From Mobilitalea sibirica (GTDB taxonomy: Bacteria > Bacillota > Clostridia > Lachnospirales > Lachnospiraceae), in contig NZ_JAEAGR010000003.1 in NCBI RefSeq assembly GCF_015999265.1, forward strand, positions 1 through 64,000: DNA of 64,000 nucleotides, written 5' to 3'. This document shows positions 24,231-33,920 of the stretch, piece after piece. A program made the translations under genes and the position numbers. How positions within the stretch are numbered: the stretch's first letter is position 1; every line of letters starts with the position of its first letter. The notes beneath the pieces are model-generated. The model had not been told where the DNA came from. It searched no databases and saw nothing but the letters and a program-made list of their open reading frames with translations.

Positions 24231-26330
24231 ATGTTAAAAAGATTGGCAAGAATTATCGTGAATAATCGAATCAAAATCATGATTTTATTCGGAGTCATAT
24301 TAGGGATTAGCATTTTATTGATTCCTATGGTCAAGGTTAACTATAATATGAGTAAATATCTACCGGAGGATATGGCGACAAAAAGATCAATGTTGATATT
24401 AGAGCAGGAGTTTGGCTTAAATGGTTCTGCTCAGGTTATGGTGTCCGATGTAAGTATACCAAAAGCAAAAGAAATTAAGGATAAAATCGCTCTGGTGGAG
24501 GGAGTAAAATCGGTAACCTGGTTGGATGATATCGTTGATATACGAAAGCCTTTGGATATATTAGAACAGGAAGTGATAGAGGAGTATTATAGAGAAAATA
24601 CAGCTCTTTACCAAGTAACCTTCGACGAAAATGATCATAGTCTTAGGTCGGGAGCAGCGATTGATAAGATACGAGAGATTACCGATCAAGAGATAGCATT
24701 CAGAGGACCGACTGTTGCCGCAAAGGCTATGAGAGAAACCACTTCCAATGAAATCTTTTTAATCGTAGTATTTGTTGTTCCTATATGTCTACTGATACTG
24801 ATATTAGCAACCAGTTCTTGGTTTGAACCTATACTATTTCTATTGGTAATAGGAGTGTCGGTGGTTATTAATGCAGGGACAAATGTGATATTTGGGGAAG
24901 TATCATTTATGACACAGATGAGCTCCTCTGTATTACAACTGGCGATCGCCATGGATTATTCCATATTTCTTTTGCACCGATTTGCAGAGGAAAGAGCGGA
25001 GGGAGCAGCCATAGAGGATGCAATGAGAAAAGCGTTATATAAATCTTTCACATCCATATCCTCCAGTTCATTGACCACAGTTGCCGGTTTTGTTGCACTC
25101 ATGTTTATGCGGTATAAAATCGGTATGGATATGGGTCTTGTGTTGGCAAAGGGAATCTTTTTAAGCCTAATATCCGTACTGCTGCTCCTCCCGGCACTGG
25201 CAATCCTCAGTGACAAACTAATTGAGAAAACTCATCATCGTTCGTTCTTACCATCCTTTCAACGGTTTGGTAATGCAGTAGTAAAAATGAGATATTTTAT
25301 TGTAGGGATTTTGCTCATAGTTATCATACCCGCTTTTCTAGGTCAGTCTTCTAATAATTTTCTCTATGGAGAAGCATCCGTGGCTTTAAGTGAAGGAACT
25401 CAGGCAGCCGAGGAAGAAGCACGAATCGAAGCTATGTTTGGACGATACAACCCGGTTTTATTATTGGTTCCTAGCGGAGAAATAGCAAGAGAATCAGCTT
25501 TGGTAACGAAACTTAATAATTTGGATACAGTAAAGAATGTTCAAGCGTTGGTTACGATTGCGGATACCGCAATTGCCCGTGAGATGTTACCACAAAAAGT
25601 TGTTGAGCAGTTTGAAACAGAAAATTATAGCAGGATGATTCTCAATATGAACACAGAAGTGGAGAATGATGAAGCATTCAAAGCAGTTGATCATATTAAG
25701 GAGCTAACCAGGAGTTATTATGGGGAAGATTATATTATGGTAGGTTCTACGGTTAGTGTGCGAGATATTAAATCTGTAGTGGATGTGGATTATACCCGAG
25801 TCAATCTAATCTCCATCCTCGCAGTTGGATTTATACTGCTGCTTACCTTCCGGTCCTTATTACTACCGGTAATTCTTATACTAGTTATAGAATCTTCCAT
25901 ATGGATTAATATGTCAATTCCCTATTTTATGGGGTCAAATTTAATCTTTATTGGTTATATGATTGTCAGTGCAGTTCAATTAGGAGCAACGATAGATTAC
26001 GCGATACTTCTTACAGATCGATATCTTCATAACCGTAAAAAGCTGGATAAAAAGTCTGCGGTTTCTAAGGCGATAGCAGATTCCGGTGGTTCTATCCTCA
26101 CATCGGCAGGGATTCTTTGTACGGCGGGATTTATTATGGGAAGGATATCCACCATAAGCGGCATATCCGAACTGGGAATTCTCATAGGAAGGGGTGCCTT
26201 ACTCAGTGGGCTTTTAGTATTCATATTACTGCCTCAATTATTGCTTATTCTGGATAATGCAATCCATTCTACGACACTGAAGGAAACTACAATTAAGAAA
26301 TTGTTTTATAAGAATAGGCAGGAGGGATAA
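24231..26330 (+). CDS. MMPL/RND-family transporter
   Basis: A 699-residue membrane protein of the MMPL branch of the RND superfamily (YdfJ type). Layout: first helix (residues about 14-34), external loop domain with PxDMATKRSM-like segment, a block of five helices (about 180-330), a seventh helix, second external domain, and the final block of helices (about 520-680). Two GxxxDYxxxL motifs are seen (AIAMDYSIFLLHR and LGATIDYAILLTDR), typical of proton-driven MMPL proteins. AGAAGGAG precedes the start. Probably exports a lipid-like or toxic compound under TetR control. Confidence 0.9.
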   Translation: MLKRLARIIVNNRIKIMILFGVILGISILLIPMVKVNYNMSKYLPEDMATKRSMLILEQEFGLNGSAQVMVSDVSIPKAKEIKDKIALVEGVKSVTWLDDIVDIRKPLDILEQEVIEEYYRENTALYQVTFDENDHSLRSGAAIDKIREITDQEIAFRGPTVAAKAMRETTSNEIFLIVVFVVPICLLILILATSSWFEPILFLLVIGVSVVINAGTNVIFGEVSFMTQMSSSVLQLAIAMDYSIFLLHRFAEERAEGAAIEDAMRKALYKSFTSISSSSLTTVAGFVALMFMRYKIGMDMGLVLAKGIFLSLISVLLLLPALAILSDKLIEKTHHRSFLPSFQRFGNAVVKMRYFIVGILLIVIIPAFLGQSSNNFLYGEASVALSEGTQAAEEEARIEAMFGRYNPVLLLVPSGEIARESALVTKLNNLDTVKNVQALVTIADTAIAREMLPQKVVEQFETENYSRMILNMNTEVENDEAFKAVDHIKELTRSYYGEDYIMVGSTVSVRDIKSVVDVDYTRVNLISILAVGFILLLTFRSLLLPVILILVIESSIWINMSIPYFMGSNLIFIGYMIVSAVQLGATIDYAILLTDRYLHNRKKLDKKSAVSKAIADSGGSILTSAGILCTAGFIMGRISTISGISELGILIGRGALLSGLLVFILLPQLLLILDNAIHSTTLKETTIKKLFYKNRQEG

Positions 26331-26580
26331 TATACTTTGAGGTTGAAGAACTTAGAGCTAGGAATAATAAAAGATCGGGTTATTAAGTGTTTAATAGATA
26401 CAAATTAAATAGCTGTTAAATTGGTAGATACAAATTTAGAGATAATAAAAAATATAGAAATATTGATATAAAAAATATTTAGTTGATGGAGGCTAATGGA
26501 TATCTTTATAAAATTTGGATACTAAATTATTGATAATAAATCAGTTTAAATTAGCAATATTGAGAAAAGGAGTTAACAGT

Positions 26581-28326
26581 ATGAGAAAGCGAAATATTTT
26601 GAATAGGAGAATATATGTCAGTCTAATCGTTTTATTGATGATTGGTCTAACCGGTCTATATATGGCTCATCAGGTAAATGCAGCAGATGAGACTAAAACC
26701 AATCAAACCGGAGAAGAGGTTCAAGCTACGGAAAGCGGGTTAACAAATTCAAAGCTTGAAGGACTGGAAACAACAACAGTTCAAAAAGATGAGACGGTTT
26801 ATGTAAATCTGAACCATAATGGAACTGTATCAAAGATTAATATAGTGAATTATTTTCATGTTAATGGTGACGGAGAGTACATGGATTATGGTAATTATGA
26901 CAGCATTAAAAACTTAACCAATGAGGTAGAACCGATTCTGAAAGATAACTCTATTCGTTGGCAGCTAACCGGTTCAACCGAGGAATTTTTTTACCAGGGT
27001 TCGTTAAAATCAGGAGAGCTTCCTTGGAATTTTGAGATACAATACACCTTAAATGGGAATGTGATAGAACCGGAAGCATTGACAGGAGTAGAAGGAGAAT
27101 TAGGAATATTAATAGATGTTAAAGTAAATGAAGAGGCTCACGAATACTTTAGAAAAAATTATATGATGCAGATTACAGTTCCTCTTAATATGAAGCATTG
27201 TACTTTATTATCGGCACCGGGAGCTATTCAGATGATCGCCGGCAGTACAAAAAACTTGGCTTATACCGTTCTTCCGGAAACCTCACAATCTATAGGAATA
27301 AAAGCCGATGTTCGGGATTTTTCTATGCAGGGGATTGATCTTACCATGATGGCAGCCGATATGTCTGCTTATATTCAGACAGAAGAGATAACAGATGGAT
27401 TTGGTGAAATGTCTACTGGAATAGAAGAACTGGCCGATGGAACAGCGAAGTTAAGAGATGGTATCTCGGAGCTTTCAACAGGGTTACTAACATTAAGCGA
27501 TGGAATGAAGGAATTGTCCGATAACACGCCTCTGCTTTCCGAGGGTATGAAAGAGTTTGACGAAGGAATAAAGGCATTATCCGAGAATTTAAATAATATA
27601 TCCTCCGGCTCAAGCCTAATGGAAGCAGGTTTGCTTAGTATGGTAGATCATGGGGGCCAGCTTTCAACAGGGTATAAAGAAATTGCCAACGGAATGAGTA
27701 CTTTACTTACTATGAAGGAAGAATTGACTGCTATAGCCGGTGAGATGGCACAAAGTAAAGATCCGGTAGTAGCACAAACCGCGCAGGCATTAGTCTCGCA
27801 GATGGAAGGAATTAGCCAGCTTCTTGCAAGTCTTGAGAACTTGAACTATAACCTGGATCAATATATGCAGGGTGTTAAGCAGACAGCAGGAAACTATAGT
27901 GAAATAAACAGCGGTATCACTGCATTAGCAGGGGGCGCCGGAGATCTTGCCGGGGGTTTTCAGGAAATCAAGAGAGGGAACAATGAAGTATATATGGCTA
28001 TAAGCGACCTGGGAGATGGTTTGGAGCAGATTAGTAATGCGACAGCTTTGATACCGGAGCAAACACAACAATTAGTGGACGGACAATGGCAGATGAAAGA
28101 TGGGATTGAGGAAGCTTCTATGACAATTGAAGAACTAACCGGAGCTTCGAAGGATAGCAAAAATAAGACGGTTTCTTTTGCAGCTCCGGGCAAGATTACG
28201 CCAAATTCCGTACAATTTATTCTACGAACACCGGCAATTGAAAAGAGAACAGAACATATTGTTGAGGCTGAAGAAGAACAGGATACAAAAAACTTCTGGG
28301 ATCGATTATTTGACTTATTCAGTTAA
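26581..28326 (+). CDS. Secreted heptad-repeat partner of the MMPL transporter
   Basis: A 581-residue protein with an N-terminal signal or anchor (about residues 12-32), a beta-rich domain, then long helical repeats of the type LxDGxxELSxG (residues about 285-520: DGTAKLRDGISELSTGLLTLSDGMKELS in part). These repeats are known from YhgE/Pip-type proteins and MMPL partners. Here no C-terminal membrane domain follows, so it may work as a periplasm-like coiled-coil adaptor of the transporter. ATG 26581 follows AAAAGGAG; the frame extends 22 codons upstream without a ribosome binding site. Confidence 0.75.
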   Translation: MRKRNILNRRIYVSLIVLLMIGLTGLYMAHQVNAADETKTNQTGEEVQATESGLTNSKLEGLETTTVQKDETVYVNLNHNGTVSKINIVNYFHVNGDGEYMDYGNYDSIKNLTNEVEPILKDNSIRWQLTGSTEEFFYQGSLKSGELPWNFEIQYTLNGNVIEPEALTGVEGELGILIDVKVNEEAHEYFRKNYMMQITVPLNMKHCTLLSAPGAIQMIAGSTKNLAYTVLPETSQSIGIKADVRDFSMQGIDLTMMAADMSAYIQTEEITDGFGEMSTGIEELADGTAKLRDGISELSTGLLTLSDGMKELSDNTPLLSEGMKEFDEGIKALSENLNNISSGSSLMEAGLLSMVDHGGQLSTGYKEIANGMSTLLTMKEELTAIAGEMAQSKDPVVAQTAQALVSQMEGISQLLASLENLNYNLDQYMQGVKQTAGNYSEINSGITALAGGAGDLAGGFQEIKRGNNEVYMAISDLGDGLEQISNATALIPEQTQQLVDGQWQMKDGIEEASMTIEELTGASKDSKNKTVSFAAPGKITPNSVQFILRTPAIEKRTEHIVEAEEEQDTKNFWDRLFDLFS

Positions 28327-28403
28327 ATTAAATAAGAAGCTAGCTATCTATTAAATTACCCAGATAAAGATAACAAGAAAAGTATGATGGTGGTTAGCGT
28401 TTT

Positions 28404-28452
28404 TACACCCCAAATATTGGCTGATAAGCCGGTATTTGAGGTGTTTTTTTAT
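28404..28452 (+). terminator. Terminator of the MMPL operon
   Basis: ACACCCCAAATATTGGC pairs with GCCGGTATTTGAGGTGT across a short loop, followed by TTTTTTTAT. Confidence 0.8.
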
Positions 28453-28628
28453 ATAACCTTCTTTTAAATAATTGCTTAAATCAAATGTAAATTAGATGAT
28501 TTACTAAATACATGAATCTAATCAAAAATTCTTTTATTATTTTTAATACTAGCTTTGCTAAACCGAATAATTTTCTAAAAACATTAGAAGCTATCTTTTG
28601 AATCTTATAAAAAAAGCTCAATTACATA

Positions 28629-28683
28629 TTGACTTTCAAATTCACTGATGTTATAGTGTGTATAAACAATATATACACTATAA
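28629..28683 (+). promoter_or_regulatory. Promoter and operator of the GntR/ABC operon
   Basis: TTGACT (28629-28634), 17 bp, TATAGT (28652-28657). The inverted repeat TTATAGTGTGTATA / TATATACACTATAA spans 28651-28683 and covers the -10 and start site. The AGTGTA...TACACT core resembles sites of YtrA-type GntR repressors. Confidence 0.65.
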
Positions 28684-28701
28684 CACTTAGGAGGTGAAAC
28701 G

Positions 28702-29079
28702 ATGGATATCCTAATCAGCAATTCTAGCGAAAAGCCGATTTATGAACAGATTACATCTCAGATAAAACAAATGATTATAAGCGGTGAATTAAAAGCAGGC
28801 AGCCTGTTGCCTTCCATGCGGATGCTGGCAAAGGAACTACGTATCAGCGTTATCACCACAAAAAGAGCATATGAGGATTTGGAGCGGGATGGCTTCATCT
28901 ATACAGTTGTGGGTAAAGGAAGTTTTGTGGCAGAGAAAAATATGGAGTTTGTTAGAGAGGAGCAACTTCGCATTGTGGAGGAGCATCTTAGTAAAGCGGT
29001 ATCAGGGGCAAAGGCCGGCGGTATTGATTTATACGAATTGCAAGAGATTATAAAAATGTTATATGAGGAGGAAGCATAA
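28702..29079 (+). CDS. GntR-family regulator, YtrA-like
   Basis: A 125-residue GntR protein of the short YtrA class: winged HTH (PIYEQITSQIKQMIISGELKAGSLLPSMRMLAKELRISVITTKRAYEDLERDGFIYTVVGKGSFV, in outline) followed only by a short helical tail. GGAGGTGAAACG precedes the ATG. First gene of a three-gene operon; YtrA-type repressors control the ABC transporter genes that follow and often respond to cell-wall antibiotics. Confidence 0.9.
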   Translation: MDILISNSSEKPIYEQITSQIKQMIISGELKAGSLLPSMRMLAKELRISVITTKRAYEDLERDGFIYTVVGKGSFVAEKNMEFVREEQLRIVEEHLSKAVSGAKAGGIDLYELQEIIKMLYEEEA

Positions 29080-30045
29080 ATGTCAAGTATCAGTTCAGTA
29101 AATGAGAGAACAAAAGCTAATAACCCGAATAAATTAAACTTTTCTAAACAGGAAAAAGTAGATATGATGAATGATATTATGACTCAAAATGTAATTGAGA
29201 TTAAAAACCTGGTAAAACATTATAAGGGTTTTTCATTAAACAATATCAGTTTTTCTGTACCTATGGGTTCTATCATGGGTTTTGTCGGTGAGAATGGGGC
29301 CGGAAAGACGACTACCATCAAAGCGATACTGGACTTAATTCATGTAGACCAAGGAGAGGTATCGATTATGGGTACGGCTGCTAAAAACTTATCCAAGGAG
29401 CTAAAATCATTGATAGGAGTGGTGTTCGACGGAAGTAATCTCCATGATAATCTAACAGTGGTCAATATCAATGCTATAATGAAAAAAATTTATCCCAATT
29501 GGGACGAAGAAGTTTATAAAAGCTATTTAAAAAAGTTTCAGTTGCCGGAGGGTAAGATTATTAAGGATTTCTCCCGTGGTATGAAGATGAAGTTATCAAT
29601 CACAATTGCTTTATCCCATCATTCCAAGCTATTGATTTTAGATGAGGCAACCAGTGGCTTGGATCCAATCATTCGGGATGAAATATTGGATATTTTTCTA
29701 GAGTTTATACAGGATGAAGAGCATACGATTTTACTATCATCCCATATTATCAGTGATATCGAGAAGATTGCGGACTATGTAACCTTTATTCATCAAGGCA
29801 ATATCGTATTTAGCAAGAGTAAGGATGAGCTGATTTACCAGCATGGTGTTATCCGGTGTCGTAAAGAAGATGTGTCTGCAATTGATAAATCTTATATTGT
29901 TGGTATCCGTGAGAACAACTTTGGAGCCGAGGTGATGATACAGGATAAAGACAGATTTACAAGAAAGAATCATGAATTTAACGTAGAGAGAACATCAATC
30001 GAAGAAATCATGTTGTTTATTACCAGGGGAAAGGAGTTAAAATAA
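29080..30045 (+). CDS. ABC transporter ATP-binding protein
   Basis: A 321-residue ATPase. Walker A GENGAGKTT, signature region DFSRGMKMKLSI (a relaxed LSGGQ), Walker B LLILDEATSGLDP and the H-loop SSHI are all present. The first 35 residues are a polar extension unusual for the family; a later start near MTQNVIEIKNLVK would remove it, but the ATG at 29080 touches the GntR stop and has GAGGAGG. Drives the permease encoded next; export of a peptide or antibiotic is likely. Confidence 0.9.
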   Translation: MSSISSVNERTKANNPNKLNFSKQEKVDMMNDIMTQNVIEIKNLVKHYKGFSLNNISFSVPMGSIMGFVGENGAGKTTTIKAILDLIHVDQGEVSIMGTAAKNLSKELKSLIGVVFDGSNLHDNLTVVNINAIMKKIYPNWDEEVYKSYLKKFQLPEGKIIKDFSRGMKMKLSITIALSHHSKLLILDEATSGLDPIIRDEILDIFLEFIQDEEHTILLSSHIISDIEKIADYVTFIHQGNIVFSKSKDELIYQHGVIRCRKEDVSAIDKSYIVGIRENNFGAEVMIQDKDRFTRKNHEFNVERTSIEEIMLFITRGKELK

Positions 30046-30046
30046 T

Positions 30047-30700
30047 ATGCTGGGTCTGATACTAAAAGATTTCATAAATCTTAAAAAGAATTTTAAGATC
30101 TTTGGAGCCTTAATTCTGTTATATGGATTTATGGCATTTGCGATGGAAAGTTCAAGTTATTTCAGCAGTATGTTTACCTTAGTCTTTGCCATGCTAATAC
30201 TAAGTACGTATTCCTATGATGAGATGGTAAAGTGGGATGGTTATGCGTTAACGATGCCGATAACGAAAAATAATATCGTCCAAGGAAAATATATTACGAT
30301 GTTGATGCTTACCGTACTTGGATTTATTATTAGCGGTATTAGTCTTGTTGTTATCAATACTATTTTAAATGTGGATAATCTATTCGGCGGTATCCAGGTA
30401 AGTGCACTTGGAGCAGCATTAGTTATTTTGTTTTATAGTATTACAATTCCCTTCATAACTAAGCTGGGTATAGAAAAGGCAAGATTTATTTTTATAATTG
30501 TATATATGGTACCTTTTTTTCTGGGATTTATGGGATATAAAGCAATCAAGGAGCAAGGATTACAACCACCGGTAAAATTAATCGAGTTTTTTGAGTTTTG
30601 TATCGATCATGCCTATATCATCATACCGGTTATTGTTCTGATTGCATTAATGCTTTCATATTCAATATCTATTCGAATCTATCAAAAGAAGGAATTCTGA
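30047..30700 (+). CDS. ABC-2 type permease
   Basis: A 217-residue membrane protein with about six spans, including a central pair around residues 80-130 and the C-terminal IIIPVIVLIALMLSYSISIRIYQ. It has the size and spacing of YtrC/YtrD-like ABC-2 permeases. Starts 1 nt after the ATPase stop. Completes the exporter. Confidence 0.82.
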   Translation: MLGLILKDFINLKKNFKIFGALILLYGFMAFAMESSSYFSSMFTLVFAMLILSTYSYDEMVKWDGYALTMPITKNNIVQGKYITMLMLTVLGFIISGISLVVINTILNVDNLFGGIQVSALGAALVILFYSITIPFITKLGIEKARFIFIIVYMVPFFLGFMGYKAIKEQGLQPPVKLIEFFEFCIDHAYIIIPVIVLIALMLSYSISIRIYQKKEF

Positions 30701-30864
30701 ACAAGGAACATCTGTAATGAAATATTAGTTTTATTTAAGCTTTCGATATGATTGAAAATTAACTATAGTTTAAGAATTAATATCAACCATCTTTTTTTCA
30801 TCACCTTTCGAAACAGGATTCATAAGATATTATGTGAATTGTTACGTGGAAAGGGGCATTGATT

Positions 30865-31398
30865 TTGAATAAAGATGTCTATAAACAAACTAAAAAAAAT
30901 GATAAAGATACTATAAACTTAAAGCAACAGCAGTTTTTCCCGGGTAGGGTTCCATCTCCACCTAGAACGAACGGCCAACCTTCGACACCTCCACCGAATT
31001 TTGTTCCACAGCTACCAAGAATGAATGGTCAGCCACAGGGCCAGTTCAATATATTTGAACCGTACAGAGATATTTCGGAAATGCCTTTTGGTAGAAGAGA
31101 TAGAGATGATCGAAGAGACAGGGATGATCGAAGAGACAGAGATGATCGAAGATATAGGGATGACCGTAGAGATATTGGATTTATGTTTGACTGGTGGAGA
31201 AGGAGACGACCGGATGATTTACAGCGTTGTATGAATCGTTTTACTTATATATGGTTATTTAATGGCAATAGTTTTTGGTTTTATCCTGTATCTGCTAGAT
31301 GGGGGTATATAGAAGGCTTCCGTTGGAGAAGGGTAGGCGGTTGGACTTATACACGGATTAATACAAGCAGAATTTTCTACTATCGTTGCTTTAATTAA
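30865..31398 (+). CDS. Low-complexity W/Y-rich protein, possibly spore surface
   Basis: About 177 residues in three parts: a Pro/Asn/Gln-rich N-terminus, a charged tandem repeat of RDRDDR units (near residues 75-108), and a Trp/Tyr/Arg-rich C-terminal domain (MNRFTYIWLFNGNSFWFYP...YTRINTSRIFYYRCF in outline). Similar composition is seen in clostridial spore-coat or surface proteins, but the family was not firmly recognised. TTG 30865 is chosen since AAAGGGG is 8 nt upstream; the TTG at 30859 is too close. Confidence 0.5.
   Translation: MNKDVYKQTKKNDKDTINLKQQQFFPGRVPSPPRTNGQPSTPPPNFVPQLPRMNGQPQGQFNIFEPYRDISEMPFGRRDRDDRRDRDDRRDRDDRRYRDDRRDIGFMFDWWRRRRPDDLQRCMNRFTYIWLFNGNSFWFYPVSARWGYIEGFRWRRVGGWTYTRINTSRIFYYRCFN
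31097..31180 (+). repeat. 18-bp tandem coding repeat
   Basis: GATGATCGAAGAGACAGR is repeated about four and a half times and encodes the (RDRDDR) block of the W/Y-rich protein. Confidence 0.75.
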
Positions 31399-31712
31399 TT
31401 CCGATATGAATATTTATATATCTATTGTAAATATAATGCAACTTCATACGTAGGCTTTGATATGATGTGCATCAGAAACATTTGGTATAAAACTAATGTT
31501 TTGGGTGCACTTTATTATGCGTAAAACTACAGCTTTATGTATATGTATATTTCAAAGTACTACGATGGGGGAGGGTAAATATCCTGATCTATTAGATTTT
31601 GAAGAGAATGAATCGTTATTATAGATAATATATTGAAAAATATTCATATTCTGTTATGATAAAAGAACAGTATTAACGAGTAATACATTTTGACCCAGGA
31701 AGGTTACGAAGG

Positions 31713-32657
31713 ATGAATGATTTGATTTTTAGTATGAATATAGTTCTGCCTGTATTCTTAGTGATTTTATTCGGTTATATTCTAAGAAAAAATGGAGTTA
31801 TAACTAAGGAATTTATAGCAACTGCTACTACCATAGTGTATTACTATGCCTTACCTGCCAAGCTTTTTCAAAATGTAGTGGAGAGTGATTTCTATTCTTT
31901 GTTTAATATAAAATTCATCCTATTTACTACGGGGGCTACCGTCTTATCCTTTATATTAATATGGGCTTTCGCTACGATATTGATTAAGGATAGAAGTAAG
32001 ATCAGTGCATTTGTTCATGGCGCTTATCGTGGAAATTATGTATATATAGGGTTACCGATTACACAAAATATTTTGCAGACAGAAATTATTCCAAGCTCTA
32101 TTCTTATAATTGCATTCGTGCTACCGATATATAATATTTTATCTGTCATATTGTTATCCTATTATAGTGGGCAAAGAGATAAATTGAGTTTTGGTAACCT
32201 GACGTTAAGTATTATAAAAAACCCCATGATTGTAGCGATACTTGCTGCATTACCAATCTCGTTATTAAAGCTAGAGCTTCCGTTTTCAATATCTAAATCT
32301 ATGAATTATATAGGTACTTTGGCAACTCCAATGGCATTACTGCTGGTAGGAGCCAGTATCAGATTTCATACATTTACCTCTAATAAGAAATTAATCATTA
32401 GTTCATCGATAATTAAGGTGATGATACAGCCTCTTATTTTTATTCCATTTGCAGTGCTTTTCGGTTTTCATTCACAGGACATTGTTACTATATATGTAAT
32501 GCTGGCAACACCAACAGCTATGAATGCATATATTATGACGAAAAAACTGGGCGGAGATGGAGAGATTAGTGCAGGAATAATTGTTTTAACGGTTCTATTA
32601 TCTGTTGTGACAATTCCGATGGGAGCTTATATATTTAAGTTGTTAGGTATTATTTAA
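31713..32657 (+). CDS. AEC-family transporter
   Basis: A 314-residue membrane protein with about ten spans, of the auxin efflux carrier family (VLPVFLVILFGYILRKNGVIT at the start; PVMLATPTAMNAYIM-like motif near the end; GAYRGNYVYIGLPI in the middle). In Firmicutes these export organic acids such as malate or are uncharacterised. The frame starts at ATG 31713 with weak GGAAGG upstream. Monocistronic, ending in a terminator. Confidence 0.85.
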   Translation: MNDLIFSMNIVLPVFLVILFGYILRKNGVITKEFIATATTIVYYYALPAKLFQNVVESDFYSLFNIKFILFTTGATVLSFILIWAFATILIKDRSKISAFVHGAYRGNYVYIGLPITQNILQTEIIPSSILIIAFVLPIYNILSVILLSYYSGQRDKLSFGNLTLSIIKNPMIVAILAALPISLLKLELPFSISKSMNYIGTLATPMALLLVGASIRFHTFTSNKKLIISSSIIKVMIQPLIFIPFAVLFGFHSQDIVTIYVMLATPTAMNAYIMTKKLGGDGEISAGIIVLTVLLSVVTIPMGAYIFKLLGII

Positions 32658-32706
32658 TTTAATCAAGATGAGATATAAAAATTAAGACTAGTCACATAAC
32701 CATATG

Positions 32707-32743
32707 AAAAGAAAGACATGTAGTAAGCTGTCTTTCTTTTTTG
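32707..32743 (+). terminator. Terminator after the AEC gene
   Basis: AAAAGAAAGAC (32707-32717) pairs with GTCTTTCTTTT (32730-32740), then TT. The remaining gap to 32966 contains an ATTATGCA...TGCATAAT inverted repeat (about 32868-32911) that could be an operator. Confidence 0.75.
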
Positions 32744-32966
32744 CTTCTCCAGGTAAGAATGAGTATCCTGCCGTATCATCTTGCTATGGCTGAGGCTATA
32801 CGATAAAAGGATGTCTCATTAGGAAATAAGCTTTTTCTTTTCGTTTATAACATAATATGATAAAATAATTATGCAGATACTTGTTTTAATATGGATCATC
32901 ATGCATAATAATAAAAAATAATACATATCATTCAATTCGATTTTAATTGCTTGGGAGGCTTGAACG

Positions 32967-33920
32967 ATGGTAGCAGATATTGAAATGCAAAATAATAAGA
33001 TAGGATCAGCGATTCAATATTTTCGCGAGATACATCATATCTCTCAAGGAAAGTTATGTCAAGGTTTGTGTTCTGTTGCAACTTTGTCAAGAATAGAAGC
33101 CGGAGAGAGGGATGTAGATTCTTTTTTACTGGAAACATTACTGGAACGGTTAGGAAAAACACCGAATCATTTTGAATTGATATTAACAGATTTTGACTAC
33201 ATTTCCTTTCAGAATAGAGAAGAGATAAAAAAACAAATTGATAATAATAATATACAAGCAGCCTATAATCGACTTCATAAATATGAAAAAATCGCAGGAT
33301 CTAAAGGGACTGTTCATAAACAGTTTATATTAACAAGCAAGGCTTATCTTAACGAACTACAAGGTGGTTCAGTAGAAGAGACAATTAACTTATTAATGGA
33401 TGCAATTTCCTCGACTGTTCCGGACTTTAAGACGAATAAAATAAAAGATTATTATTTAAGCAATACGGAGATGAATCTGATTATAGATATTATAAAACGT
33501 ATGATATCCGCCGATATGATAGGAACAGCAAAAAGTATATTGATGCAAGTAATCGAATATCTGGATTTTCATCATTTGGCAGAAGATAGTTATATGATAT
33601 ATCCAAAAGTAGCAATTATAGCTTCGAGGCTTTTTATGCAGAGTTATGAACTTAATAAGGCATTAGAAATGTGTGAAAAAGGCATTGATAAGAATAAAGG
33701 CAATCGAAAACTGGATTATCTGGGTGAATTATCATTCATAAAAGCTCAGATTATGGAAGCATTATTAAAGGCGCAAAATAAATGGGTGCCGGGGCACAAA
33801 GATTGTCTAAAACAATATTTAAAGGCTTATTATGTACTGGAATTTTGCGAAGAGTATACCATATCAGATGAAATAAAGAAACACCTACAGGAGGATTACC
33901 AATGGGAAGGTATCGATTAG
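32967..33920 (+). CDS. HTH-TPR regulator, RRNPP/Rgg-like, first of a pair
   Basis: A 317-residue protein: N-terminal XRE helix-turn-helix (IGSAIQYFREIHHISQGKLCQGLCSVATLSRIEAGERDVDSFLLETLLERLGKTPNHF, residues about 11-68) and a long all-helical C-terminal region with TPR-like spacing. This is the plan of RRNPP receptors (Rgg, PlcR, PrgX), which bind imported peptide pheromones. GGGAGG precedes the ATG. It overlaps the second receptor gene by 19 nt, and a repeat-containing secreted peptide gene lies convergent just downstream. Confidence 0.82.
   Translation: MVADIEMQNNKIGSAIQYFREIHHISQGKLCQGLCSVATLSRIEAGERDVDSFLLETLLERLGKTPNHFELILTDFDYISFQNREEIKKQIDNNNIQAAYNRLHKYEKIAGSKGTVHKQFILTSKAYLNELQGGSVEETINLLMDAISSTVPDFKTNKIKDYYLSNTEMNLIIDIIKRMISADMIGTAKSILMQVIEYLDFHHLAEDSYMIYPKVAIIASRLFMQSYELNKALEMCEKGIDKNKGNRKLDYLGELSFIKAQIMEALLKAQNKWVPGHKDCLKQYLKAYYVLEFCEEYTISDEIKKHLQEDYQWEGID

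Noticed and set aside
31561-31625. Short frame starting at the ATG near 31564
   Set aside because: 19 codons, no ribosome binding site and no context; treated as chance.
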